Below are positions 9,334 through 17,264 of a stretch of 64,000 bases of DNA, piece by piece. The translations under genes were made by a program, and so were the position numbers. The DNA is from Paraburkholderia caledonica NBRC 102488 (lineage in GTDB: Bacteria > Pseudomonadota > Gammaproteobacteria > Burkholderiales > Burkholderiaceae). How positions within the stretch are numbered: the stretch's first letter is position 1; each line of letters opens with the position of its first letter. The notes beneath the pieces were generated by a model. It made no database searches and had not been told where the DNA came from. It worked only from the letters and a program-made list of their open reading frames with translations. Where the stretch lies: positions 1 through 64,000 of the forward strand of contig NZ_BAYE01000007.1 in the NCBI RefSeq assembly GCF_000685095.1. The letters run 5' to 3'.

Positions 9334-9807
9334 ATGGATGCATCAGATCTGCTGGCGGATTCAGAACCGGTCCTGAAGGACTGGACCATGAAGCGCAACT
9401 GCTCCATGTCGCCGCGGCAGTTCGTGTGTTTCTACGTGTCGCTCGCGTTGTTCTCGCTGGCAATTGCTTTCATGCTGGTTCTGGTCGGCGCCTGGCTGGT
9501 GTTGCCGTTCACCGGTATCGAATTGCTGGCGGTGGGCGTCGCGTTTGCCATGTATGCGCGCCACGCTGTCGATTACGAACGCATCCGGTTGTTTCAGAAC
9601 CGGCTTGTAATCGAACAGGTGAGCGCCGAGCAGGTCACGCAGTTCGAGTTCAATCCGCGCTGGGTGCGGATCGAGGCTGGCGCAACACCGCGTGATCAGA
9701 TCAAGCTGGTCTCGCGCGGCGAGACGATCATGATCGGGCAGCATCTCGCGCAGCACCGGCGCGCGCAGTTCGCCGGCGAGTTGCGTATCTGGCTCGCGCG
9801 TTGTTAG
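9334..9807 (+). CDS. DUF2244 membrane protein, first gene of the cox cluster
   Basis: 157 residues; a GGGAGG site five bases before the ATG at 9334 supports the start. Two adjacent transmembrane helices (about 30-52 and 56-76) are followed by a soluble domain containing IEQVSAEQVTQFEFNPRWVRIE, matching the DUF2244 family often found next to cytochrome oxidase genes. Molecular function is not known. It ends 97 bases before coxB, so a role linked to oxidase assembly is inferred from position only. Confidence 0.8.
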   Translation: MDASDLLADSEPVLKDWTMKRNCSMSPRQFVCFYVSLALFSLAIAFMLVLVGAWLVLPFTGIELLAVGVAFAMYARHAVDYERIRLFQNRLVIEQVSAEQVTQFEFNPRWVRIEAGATPRDQIKLVSRGETIMIGQHLAQHRRAQFAGELRIWLARC

Positions 9808-9904
9808 GCGCATCCGGTCATGCGGCGTTCACGGGGAGCGCGGGCAGCCCGTCACGGGGTCAGCGGGGTCGAGGGTTTGAATGGAAATTTTGGGTAAGGA
9901 AGCT

Positions 9905-11515
9905 ATGAAAACAATCAAGCGAGCGCTCATGGGCGTGCTGGCGATGAGCGGACTGCTTTTCGCCGGTGCAGCCCTGGCAGTGGGCGATGTTCCGGGCGGC
10001 CCTGCCGTCAACGAGATCAATCTCCAGCCGCCTGCGACGAAAATCGCTGAGGAGCTCTACAGCCTCCACACGTTCATGCTGATTCTTTGCACGGTGATTT
10101 TCATCGGCGTGTTCGCTGTGATGTTCTATTCGATCTTTGCCCACCGCAAATCGAAAGGCCACAAGGCTTCGAATTTTCACGAAAGCACCACCGTCGAAAT
10201 CATCTGGACGATCGTGCCGTTCGTCATCGTCGTGCTGATGGCGTTGCCGGCCACCAAGACGGTTGTCGCAATGAAGGACACGACCAATGCCGACGTCACC
10301 ATCAAGGTCACGGGCTACCAGTGGAAGTGGGGTTACGACTACGTGAAGGGTCCGGGCGAGGGCATCAACTTCCTCTCCACGCTGGCCACGCCGCGTGCAG
10401 AAACCGACGGCCGTCAGCCGATTTCCACTACGTATCTGCAAGAAGTCGACAACCCGCTGGTCGTGCCGGTCGGCAAGAAAATCCGCATCATCACCACCGC
10501 CAACGACGTGGTCCACTCCTGGTACGTGCCGGCCTTCGGCGTGAAGCAGGACGCGATTCCTGGTTTCGTGCGCGACACGTGGTTCAAGGCTGACAAGGTC
10601 GGTACCTTCCGCGGCTTTTGTACCGAGCTTTGCGGCAAGGAACACGCGTTCATGCCGGTGGTGGTCGAGGTGCTCTCCGCCGACGACTACGCGAAGTGGG
10701 TCGACACCCAGAAGAAGAAAATGGCCGCGGGTCAGGACGATCCGAACAAGACTTATACGATGGCCGAGTTGATGGAGCGCGGCGGCAAGGTCTATGCAGC
10801 GAACTGCGCGGTCTGCCATCAGCCTACGGGCAAGGGCGCGGGCGCATTCCCGGCGCTCGACGGCAGCAAGGTTGCCAACGGCGCGATTGCCGAGCACGTC
10901 AGCATCGTGTTGAAGGGCAAGAACGCAATGCCTTCGTGGGCACCTACGCTGAACGACGTAGAGATTGCCTCGGTGGTCACGTTCGAACGTAATTCGTGGG
11001 GCAACCACACCGGCGACATTCTCCAGCCGAAGCAGGTTGCGGACGCCCGTAACGGCAAACTGCCGGAAGGCGGCAACCATCTGGCCGACGCAGGCGCGGC
11101 GGCGAGCGGCGCCGAAGCGGCGTCGGGTGCTGCGGCTTCGGAAGCAGCGGGTGCGCAGGCAGCGTCCGCAGGTTCGGAAAGCGCGGCGGCTTCGCAAGCA
11201 GCGTTGCCGGCGAGCGTCTACTTCGATACCGGCAAGAGCACGCTGCCGGCCGACGCAAAAGCGGCGGTCGAAGCAGCCGCGGCTTACGCGAAGGCGCATC
11301 CGGACGCGAAGTTCACGCTGTCTGGCTTCACCGACGCCAGCGGTTCCGCGGAGACGAACGCGAAGCTCGCGAAGAGCCGTGCGGAAGCCGTGCGCGACGC
11401 GTTGAAAGCAGCCGGCATCGCCGAAGACCATATTATTTTGAAGAAGCCGGAAACGATCACGGGCGGCAGCGACGCGAAAGAAGCCCGGCGTGTTCAGATC
11501 AGCCCGGCTGCCTGA
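9905..11515 (+). CDS. coxB: Cytochrome c oxidase subunit II with cytochrome c and OmpA-like domains
   Basis: 536 residues from the ATG at 9905 (site AAGGAAG); an ATG at 9881 would add eight residues. Order: signal peptide (1-26), two transmembrane helices (about 54-78 and 98-117), cupredoxin domain with the CuA ligands H204, C239, C243, H247 and M250, class I cytochrome c domain (C301, C304, H305; M342 as likely sixth ligand), an Ala/Ser-rich linker (about 395-435), and a C-terminal OmpA-like domain (436-536). The last keeps the peptidoglycan-binding pattern: D477 in GFTD and R492 in AKSRAEAV. Subunit II takes electrons from cytochrome c and passes them to subunit I. The extra OmpA-like domain is unusual for the family as a whole. 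Confidence 0.95.
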   Translation: MKTIKRALMGVLAMSGLLFAGAALAVGDVPGGPAVNEINLQPPATKIAEELYSLHTFMLILCTVIFIGVFAVMFYSIFAHRKSKGHKASNFHESTTVEIIWTIVPFVIVVLMALPATKTVVAMKDTTNADVTIKVTGYQWKWGYDYVKGPGEGINFLSTLATPRAETDGRQPISTTYLQEVDNPLVVPVGKKIRIITTANDVVHSWYVPAFGVKQDAIPGFVRDTWFKADKVGTFRGFCTELCGKEHAFMPVVVEVLSADDYAKWVDTQKKKMAAGQDDPNKTYTMAELMERGGKVYAANCAVCHQPTGKGAGAFPALDGSKVANGAIAEHVSIVLKGKNAMPSWAPTLNDVEIASVVTFERNSWGNHTGDILQPKQVADARNGKLPEGGNHLADAGAAASGAEAASGAAASEAAGAQAASAGSESAAASQAALPASVYFDTGKSTLPADAKAAVEAAAAYAKAHPDAKFTLSGFTDASGSAETNAKLAKSRAEAVRDALKAAGIAEDHIILKKPETITGGSDAKEARRVQISPAA

Positions 11516-11558
11516 CGTGTCACGGTCAGCACCGCAGTATTCGCTTTAGGAGATTGTC

Positions 11559-13172
11559 ATGTCTAGCATCGGACACGATGTAGTCGCGGGCCACGAGCAC
11601 GTGCACGGCGACCATGCCCACGAAACGCCGCATGGCTGGCGTCGTTGGCTGTTCGCAACCAACCACAAGGACATCGGTACGCTGTACCTGATCTTCTCGT
11701 TCACCATGTTCCTCTCCGGGGGCGTGATGGCGCTGATGATTCGTGCCGAATTGTTCGAGCCGGGCCTGCAGATCATGCGCCCCGAGTTCTTCAACCAGTT
11801 GACCACCATGCACGGGCTGATCATGGTGTTCGGCGCGATCATGCCGGCGTTCGTCGGCTTCGCGAACTGGATGGTGCCGCTGCAGATCGGCGCATCGGAC
11901 ATGGCCTTTGCCCGCATGAACAACTTCAGCTTCTGGCTTCTGCCGGTGGCGGCTGTTCTGCTGGTCGGTTCGTTCTTCTCGCCGGGCGGCGCGACCGCCG
12001 CGGGCTGGACGCTGTACGCGCCGCTGTCCACGCAGATGGGACCGGGCATGGACTTCGCGATTTTCGCGGTCCACCTTATGGGTGCTTCGTCGATCATGGG
12101 CGGGATCAACATCGTCGTGACGATCCTGAACATGCGCGCGCCTGGCCTCACGCTGATGAAAATGCCCATGTTCGTCTGGACCTGGCTGATCACCGCGTAC
12201 CTGCTGATCGCCGTGATGCCGGTTCTGGCTGGCGCGATCACCATGGTGCTGTTCGATCGCCACTTCGGCACGTCGTTCTTCAACGCGGCGGGCGGCGGCG
12301 ACCCGGTCATGTACCAGCACATCTTCTGGTTCTTCGGGCACCCCGAGGTGTATATCATGATCTTGCCGGCGTTCGGGATCGTGTCGCAGGTCATTCCGGC
12401 GTTCTCGCGCAAGCCGCTGTTCGGCTATAGCTCGATGGTGTACGCAACGTCGTCCATCGCGATTCTGTCGTTCATGGTCTGGGCGCACCACATGTTCGCA
12501 ACCGGCATGCCGGTGACGGGCCAGCTGTTCTTCATGTACGCGACCATGCTCATCGCCGTGCCGACTGGCGTGAAGGTGTTCAACTGGGTCGCCACGATGT
12601 GGCGCGGTTCGCTCTCCTTCGAGACGCCCATGCTGTTCGCGGTCGGCTTCCTGCTGGTGTTCACGTTCGGCGGCTTGTCCGGCCTGATGCTCGCCATGGC
12701 GCCGCTCGACATCCAGTACCACGGTACTTACTTCGTGGTCGCGCACTTCCACTACGTGCTAGTGGCGGGCTCCCTCTTCGCGTTGTTCTCGGGCTGGTAC
12801 TACTGGGCGCCGAAGTGGACCGGCTGGATGTACAACGAAACGCGCGGCAAGATTCACTTCTGGGCGTCGATGTTCTTCTTCAACCTCGCGTTCCTGCCCA
12901 TGCACTTCGTCGGTCTCGCAGGCATGCCGCGTCGCTACGCCGACTATCCGGCTCAATTTACCGACTGGAACCAGGTGATTTCGATCGGCGCGTTCGGCTT
13001 CGGTCTCGCGCAGGTGTACTTCCTGTTCGCGGTGGCGTTGCCTGCGTATCGCGGCGGCGGCGACCACGAAAAAGCCGGCGACAAGCCGTGGGACGGTGCA
13101 ACGGGCCTCGAGTGGACCGTGCCGAGCCCTGCTCCGTTCCACACGTTCGAAAACCCGCCGACCGTCGAGTAA
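11559..13172 (+). CDS. ctaD: Cytochrome c oxidase subunit I
   Basis: 537 residues; AGGAG site before the ATG. The catalytic subunit of the aa3-type proton-pumping oxidase in the inner membrane, with about twelve transmembrane helices. Visible ligands: the heme a histidine in TTMHGL, the CuB His-Tyr pair in GHPEVY, the CuB histidines in WAHHMF, and the heme-ligand pair in AHFHYVL. It starts 43 bases after coxB. Also called coxA. Confidence 0.98.
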   Translation: MSSIGHDVVAGHEHVHGDHAHETPHGWRRWLFATNHKDIGTLYLIFSFTMFLSGGVMALMIRAELFEPGLQIMRPEFFNQLTTMHGLIMVFGAIMPAFVGFANWMVPLQIGASDMAFARMNNFSFWLLPVAAVLLVGSFFSPGGATAAGWTLYAPLSTQMGPGMDFAIFAVHLMGASSIMGGINIVVTILNMRAPGLTLMKMPMFVWTWLITAYLLIAVMPVLAGAITMVLFDRHFGTSFFNAAGGGDPVMYQHIFWFFGHPEVYIMILPAFGIVSQVIPAFSRKPLFGYSSMVYATSSIAILSFMVWAHHMFATGMPVTGQLFFMYATMLIAVPTGVKVFNWVATMWRGSLSFETPMLFAVGFLLVFTFGGLSGLMLAMAPLDIQYHGTYFVVAHFHYVLVAGSLFALFSGWYYWAPKWTGWMYNETRGKIHFWASMFFFNLAFLPMHFVGLAGMPRRYADYPAQFTDWNQVISIGAFGFGLAQVYFLFAVALPAYRGGGDHEKAGDKPWDGATGLEWTVPSPAPFHTFENPPTVE

Positions 13173-13284
13173 TCGTCGTTTAGCGAAGTAGCCGGTTCCG
13201 TGGCGACGTGATTGCATCGTCGCCCGGACCGGACGGCGGCGAAAGCGCGGCAATGGCAGTAACCAGGTATTCAGAAACTCGAGC

Positions 13285-13419
13285 ATGACGCGCAATTCAC
13301 AGGAAAGACGTACGCCGGAGCAGATTCGGGCGAGCAACAGGCGGATAGGTCTTGTGCTGCTCGCAATCGCAGCGGTATTTTTCGCGAGCGTCATCATCAA
13401 TCAGGGTTGGTTTTCCTGA
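13285..13419 (+). CDS. Small single-pass cytochrome oxidase assembly protein
   Basis: 44 residues, too short for most gene callers. A basic, Arg-rich N-terminal half (MTRNSQERRTPEQIRASNRR) is followed by one transmembrane helix of about 18 residues and a short WFS end. Small proteins of this shape between coxA and ctaG are known in betaproteobacteria as cytochrome oxidase small assembly proteins. It lies 112 bases after ctaD and 44 before ctaG. The role is inferred from position and layout. Confidence 0.75.
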   Translation: MTRNSQERRTPEQIRASNRRIGLVLLAIAAVFFASVIINQGWFS

Positions 13420-13463
13420 TGGAACCGGTCCAGGTGTAGTTTGCAGGTTTGTTGAGGATTGAG

Positions 13464-14078
13464 ATGTCGACGCAACCGCCGGCTCAGGCCGATCGCTCTT
13501 TCAACCGTTCGATGCTGGTCAAGCTGTTCGTCGTCGCGTTGATGATGTTCGGCTTTGGTTTTGCGCTCGTGCCGATGTACCGCGCGATCTGTCAGATCAC
13601 CGGCATCAACAACCTGGTGCAGCGCGATGCAACGGTGCGCGAGGCGAAGAATACGCAGGTCGACATGAGCCGTACGGTTTCGATCGAATTCGATGCGAAC
13701 GCGCGCGGCCCGCTCGGTTTCAAGCCGGAACAGCGCAGCATGGACGTGCATCCGGGCGAAGTGACAACAGTGATGTACGAGGTGAGCAACGAACAGGCGC
13801 GCACGATCCAGGCGCAAGCCATTCCGAGCTACGCGCCAAAACAGGCAACTGAGTACTTCAAGAAGATCGAGTGCTTCTGTTTTACGCAGCAGACGTTGAC
13901 GGCGAATCAGACGAAACGGATGCCGGTCGTGTTCGTCGTCGATCCGAAGCTGCCGAAGGACGTGAAAACGATCACGTTGTCGTACACGTTTTTCGAGTTG
14001 AACACGCCGGCAACGGCGAAGGTCGGAAGCGCGGCGCTCCCGGCCGAGACGGCGGCAACTGCTGCCAATCCCGCCTGA
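13464..14078 (+). CDS. ctaG: Cytochrome c oxidase assembly protein CtaG (Cox11)
   Basis: 204 residues; GAGGAT precedes the ATG at 13464. A membrane-anchored periplasmic copper chaperone that delivers copper to the CuB site of subunit I. One transmembrane helix (about 18-37) is followed by the conserved C43 and the copper-binding C137-F-C139 in ECFCF. Length and motifs match Cox11. It lies in the cox operon between the small assembly protein and the DUF2970 gene. Confidence 0.96.
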   Translation: MSTQPPAQADRSFNRSMLVKLFVVALMMFGFGFALVPMYRAICQITGINNLVQRDATVREAKNTQVDMSRTVSIEFDANARGPLGFKPEQRSMDVHPGEVTTVMYEVSNEQARTIQAQAIPSYAPKQATEYFKKIECFCFTQQTLTANQTKRMPVVFVVDPKLPKDVKTITLSYTFFELNTPATAKVGSAALPAETAATAANPA

Positions 14079-14109
14079 CGGCCCATGCCGCCGGCGAAGG
14101 AAGACAACG

Positions 14110-14319
14110 ATGAGCGATAACAGCGGCGGCCCGCGCAGAAGCAGTTTCGGCCAGTCGATGAAGGCGGTGTTCTGGTCGTTTTTCGGCGTGCGTAAGCGGC
14201 GCGATCTTGAAGCCGACGCAACGCAACTGAACCCGGTGCACGTCATTATCGCGGCGCTGATCAGCACGGCGATTTTCATCGGCGTACTGATTCTGGTGGT
14301 ACGCGCGGTGGTTGGCTGA
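14110..14319 (+). CDS. DUF2970 small membrane protein
   Basis: 69 residues with a good GAAGGAAG site. The N-terminal half is basic and amphipathic (SFGQSMKAVFWSFFGVRKRRDLE), and one transmembrane helix occupies about 44-67. This is the DUF2970 pattern, commonly found between ctaG and coxC in betaproteobacteria. Function unknown; an accessory role in oxidase assembly is inferred from position. Confidence 0.8.
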   Translation: MSDNSGGPRRSSFGQSMKAVFWSFFGVRKRRDLEADATQLNPVHVIIAALISTAIFIGVLILVVRAVVG

Positions 14320-14447
14320 CATTGCGCATGCATGTAGTACGGGCGTAGCAGCGCCCACGAATTAGAGTGAAGCGGTGCGGTACACACGCGCCGTCGAAGA
14401 TGCAGCCGGAGCTTCCGGAACAACTGGACTGAAGTGGAGAATCAAGA

Positions 14448-15305
14448 ATGAGCGGTCAAAACGAGAGCCCGTACTATTTCGTACCGCATCCGTCGCGGCA
14501 CCCGATCAGCGCCGCCGCTGGGTTGCTGGTCATGCTCGGATCGCTTGCGGCGTGGATCAACGAACATGACTGGGCGCCGATCGGCGTTGTCGTTGGCCTG
14601 TTGTGGCTGCTCTTTACGTTGTGGCACTGGTTTGGCGACGCGATTGCCGAGTCCGAAGGCGGCATGTACGGCAAGAATGTCGACAAGTCATACCGCTGGA
14701 GCATGAGCTGGTTCATCTTCTCTGAAGTGATGTTCTTCGGCGCTTTCTTCGGCGCGCTCTTCTACGCGCGCGCAATCGCGCTGCACGAACTGGCGAGTCT
14801 CGATTACAAGCTGATCTGGCCGGATTTCTCGGCGGTGTGGCCCAACAACGGTCCCGCGTCGCTCGTGTCGACCTTCAAGTCCATGACGCCATGGCCGGTG
14901 CCGACCATCAACACGGCGCTGCTGCTTTCGTCGGGCGCCACGCTGACGGTCTCGCACCACGCACTGCGTGAAGATCATCGCAAGAAGGCCATCATCTGGC
15001 TGGCAGCTACACTCGTGCTGGGCGTGTGCTTCCTGTTCTTGCAGGGCTTCGAATATTTCCACGCGTATAACGAACTGAACCTGACGCTGGCTTCGGGCGT
15101 GTACGGCTCCACGTTCTTCCTGCTGACGGGCTTCCACGGTTTTCACGTGTTCCTCGGCGGCACGATGCTCGCGGTGGTGCTGGTGCGAATGATTCGCGGC
15201 CACTTCACGGCGGAACACCACTTTGCGTTCGAAGGCGCGGCCTGGTACTGGCACTTTGTCGACGTCGTCTGGCTTGGACTCTACGTCGTCGTGTACTGGC
15301 TGTAA
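14448..15305 (+). CDS. ctaE: Cytochrome c oxidase subunit III
   Basis: 285 residues with a GGAG site. Seven transmembrane helices with the subunit III features HPSRHPI near the N-terminus, SWFIFSEVMFFGAFFGALFYAR, GFHGFHVFLGG and WYWHFVDVVWL at the C-terminus. It stabilises subunit I and proton uptake. Last structural gene of the cluster; a hairpin terminator follows at 15408-15440. Also called coxC. Confidence 0.97.
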   Translation: MSGQNESPYYFVPHPSRHPISAAAGLLVMLGSLAAWINEHDWAPIGVVVGLLWLLFTLWHWFGDAIAESEGGMYGKNVDKSYRWSMSWFIFSEVMFFGAFFGALFYARAIALHELASLDYKLIWPDFSAVWPNNGPASLVSTFKSMTPWPVPTINTALLLSSGATLTVSHHALREDHRKKAIIWLAATLVLGVCFLFLQGFEYFHAYNELNLTLASGVYGSTFFLLTGFHGFHVFLGGTMLAVVLVRMIRGHFTAEHHFAFEGAAWYWHFVDVVWLGLYVVVYWL

Positions 15306-15407
15306 GACTGATTGCCCGCGCCGCGGCCGGCTATACCGGAACGCGCGGGGGCCGTCGTGCAGCGTCCATCGGAACACCGCGCACGCGTAGTGAGCAGGAT
15401 TGATGAA

Positions 15408-15440
15408 GCGCCGCCCTCGACCCCGTCAGGGCGGCGTTTT
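15408..15440 (+). terminator. Intrinsic terminator after ctaE
   Basis: A 9-bp GC-rich stem (15409-15417 with 15428-15436) and ten-base loop followed by TTTTGTTTA. It would end the coxB-to-ctaE transcript before the convergent small gene at 15471. Confidence 0.75.
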
Positions 15441-15470
15441 GTTTATAGAGCAGTGATGGTTACGCCAGGA

Positions 15471-15680
15471 TCAGCGCCCGTACGGAATGCCGGTTGAGTG
15501 AATCCAGCCCATCCAGTACGCAAACAGAATGAAGAGGAACAGCGAGATCGAAAGTCCGACTCGCGTGGCGAGCGACCAGACCATCCGCTTGGTTTTGCCC
15601 TTGTCATGCATCATGAAGTACAGCGCCGACACCATGCTGGCGATGATCAGGACGAAGGCGATGGGAACGAGAATGTGCAT
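15471..15680 (-). CDS. Twin-transmembrane small protein (DUF2909-like)
   Basis: 69 residues starting MHILVPIAFV at 15680. Two transmembrane helices (about 3-23 and 42-61) are joined by a short basic loop with HDKGKTKR. Such twin-transmembrane proteins sit between coxC and SURF1 in many betaproteobacteria and are placed with DUF2909. It is the only minus-strand gene inside the cox region, so it needs its own promoter in the 111 bases before SURF1. Function unknown. Confidence 0.75.
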   Translation of the reverse strand: MHILVPIAFVLIIASMVSALYFMMHDKGKTKRMVWSLATRVGLSISLFLFILFAYWMGWIHSTGIPYGR

Positions 15681-15791
15681 GGAAGCTGCTGAGACGGAAA
15701 AGCGCGAAGGCAAGGTGACCATTATCTCACCGCGCGCCGGCGTTTGCCCCACGTTCGCCAGCCCGCTCAAGCCGCACCTGGAGTGTCGTCG

Positions 15792-16508
15792 ATGAAGATC
15801 CGGCTCGTTCCCGCGTTGCTGATCCTGCTGGTGGTCGCGGTGACCTTGCGGCTCGGCTTCTGGCAGCGCGACCGCGCGCATCAGAAAGAAGCACTCGAGG
15901 CACGCATCACGCAGTTTGAGAACGCGCCCGCGCAAGCTGTCACCAGCGCGCCGGTGGCATTGAAGGACATCGAATTTCATCGCGTGAAAGCGCGCGGCAC
16001 GTTTGTCGCTGACAAGGTCGTGTACCTCGATAATCGTCCGTATAACGACCAGCCGGGTTTTTACGTGGTGATGCCTTTTAAACTCACCGGCGGCGGTTAT
16101 GTGCTTGTCAATCGGGGCTGGTTGCCGCGTAACATCAATAATCGCGAGACGATCGCGCCGTACACTACGCCCCAGGGCGAAATCGAAATAGAAGGAATTG
16201 CGCGTGCGGATGCGTCGCGCGCGTTTGAACTGGGGCAGGGCGGTTCGGCCGCGCATCAGGCGATTCGCCAGAATCTCGACGTCGCCGCCTATGCCGCCGA
16301 GACCGGACTGCCCTTGCAATCGTTCGTGATCCAGCAATTGAACGACGACGGCGACAAACTCGTGCGCGACTGGCCGGCTCCAACCAACGGCGTCGAGCGC
16401 AACTACGGCTACATGTTCCAGTGGTGGGGCATGGCGGTCGCGGCTTTGGCCTTCGGCCTGTACGCCGCGCGCCGCGCGGCCAGAAAACAGCAGGCGCCCA
16501 TCGTGTGA
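15792..16508 (+). CDS. SURF1-family cytochrome oxidase biogenesis protein
   Basis: 238 residues from the ATG at 15792 with GGAG upstream; an earlier in-frame ATG at 15744 is not needed. The SURF1 layout is clear: an N-terminal transmembrane helix with LGFWQRDRAHQK just after it, a periplasmic domain with YLDNRPYNDQPGFYVVMPF and VNRGWLPR, and a C-terminal helix preceded by RNYGYMFQWWGMA. SURF1 proteins help insert heme a into subunit I. It starts the second rightward half of the cox region. Confidence 0.93.
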   Translation: MKIRLVPALLILLVVAVTLRLGFWQRDRAHQKEALEARITQFENAPAQAVTSAPVALKDIEFHRVKARGTFVADKVVYLDNRPYNDQPGFYVVMPFKLTGGGYVLVNRGWLPRNINNRETIAPYTTPQGEIEIEGIARADASRAFELGQGGSAAHQAIRQNLDVAAYAAETGLPLQSFVIQQLNDDGDKLVRDWPAPTNGVERNYGYMFQWWGMAVAALAFGLYAARRAARKQQAPIV

Positions 16509-16578
16509 TGCGGCGCGTGCCCGGCGCGGCTCTCCACGACCTGGGCGAGCCGCACAAATTATTGAAAGAGGTTATGTA

Positions 16579-17241
16579 GTGTCGACGCCATCTCCCCGTT
16601 CGCAGCAAGCCCGCAAACCGACCGCCGCCAAGCCGATGCCCGGTCAGCCCAACGGCAAGGGCTCCTGGGAGCGCGGCCGCTGGATCCTGCTGTTGCTCGC
16701 GATCGTCTGCGCGGCGCCCATTGCCGTGTCCTATTTCATGTACTACGTGGTGAAGCCGAGCGGCGGCAGCACCAGTTACGGCACGCTCGTCGAGCCGCAG
16801 CGGCCGATTCCCGAGTCGCTCGTCGTCACCGGCGAAGACGGCAAACCGCTCAAGCTCGCCACGTTGCGTGGCCACTGGCTGCTGATCTCCGTCGACGACA
16901 CCGCTTGCGACAAAGCGTGCGTGACGAAGCTCTACTTCATGCGGCAAATCCGCGCGGCACAGGGCCCGGAACGCGAGCGCGTCGTAGAAGTGTGGCTGCG
17001 GACAGGTGCGGGCAACGTGGCGGACGTGATACAAAAGGCTTATCCCGACACCAACATGCTGCTTGCCGATCCGGCGCAGGTGTCGGCGTGGCTGCCGACC
17101 GCGAACGGCACCAAGGTCACCGACCATATCTACATGGTCGATCCGAACGGCAATCTGATGATGCGTTTCCCGAAAGATCCGAACCCGAGCAAGATCAAGG
17201 GCGACGTGACCAAGCTGCTGAAATGGTCGAGCATCGGCTGA
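16579..17241 (+). CDS. Membrane-anchored SCO-like thioredoxin-fold protein
   Basis: 220 residues from GTG with AGAGG upstream. A proline- and lysine-rich cytosolic N-terminus, one transmembrane helix (about 34-57), then a periplasmic thioredoxin-fold domain. C110 and C114 form a CxxxC motif and H183 in TDHIYMVDPNG aligns with the third copper ligand of SCO proteins, so a complete copper site appears present although overall similarity to Sco1 is low. It lies between SURF1 and ctaA, 23 bases before ctaA. A copper or thiol role in oxidase assembly is inferred. Confidence 0.75.
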   Translation: MSTPSPRSQQARKPTAAKPMPGQPNGKGSWERGRWILLLLAIVCAAPIAVSYFMYYVVKPSGGSTSYGTLVEPQRPIPESLVVTGEDGKPLKLATLRGHWLLISVDDTACDKACVTKLYFMRQIRAAQGPERERVVEVWLRTGAGNVADVIQKAYPDTNMLLADPAQVSAWLPTANGTKVTDHIYMVDPNGNLMMRFPKDPNPSKIKGDVTKLLKWSSIG

Positions 17242-17264
17242 TGCCGCAACCAGGGTAAGAGAAG

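Noticed and set aside
9860..11431. A 523-codon minus-strand frame opposite coxB
   Set aside because: Antisense shadow; the coxB reading frame has all copper and heme ligands.
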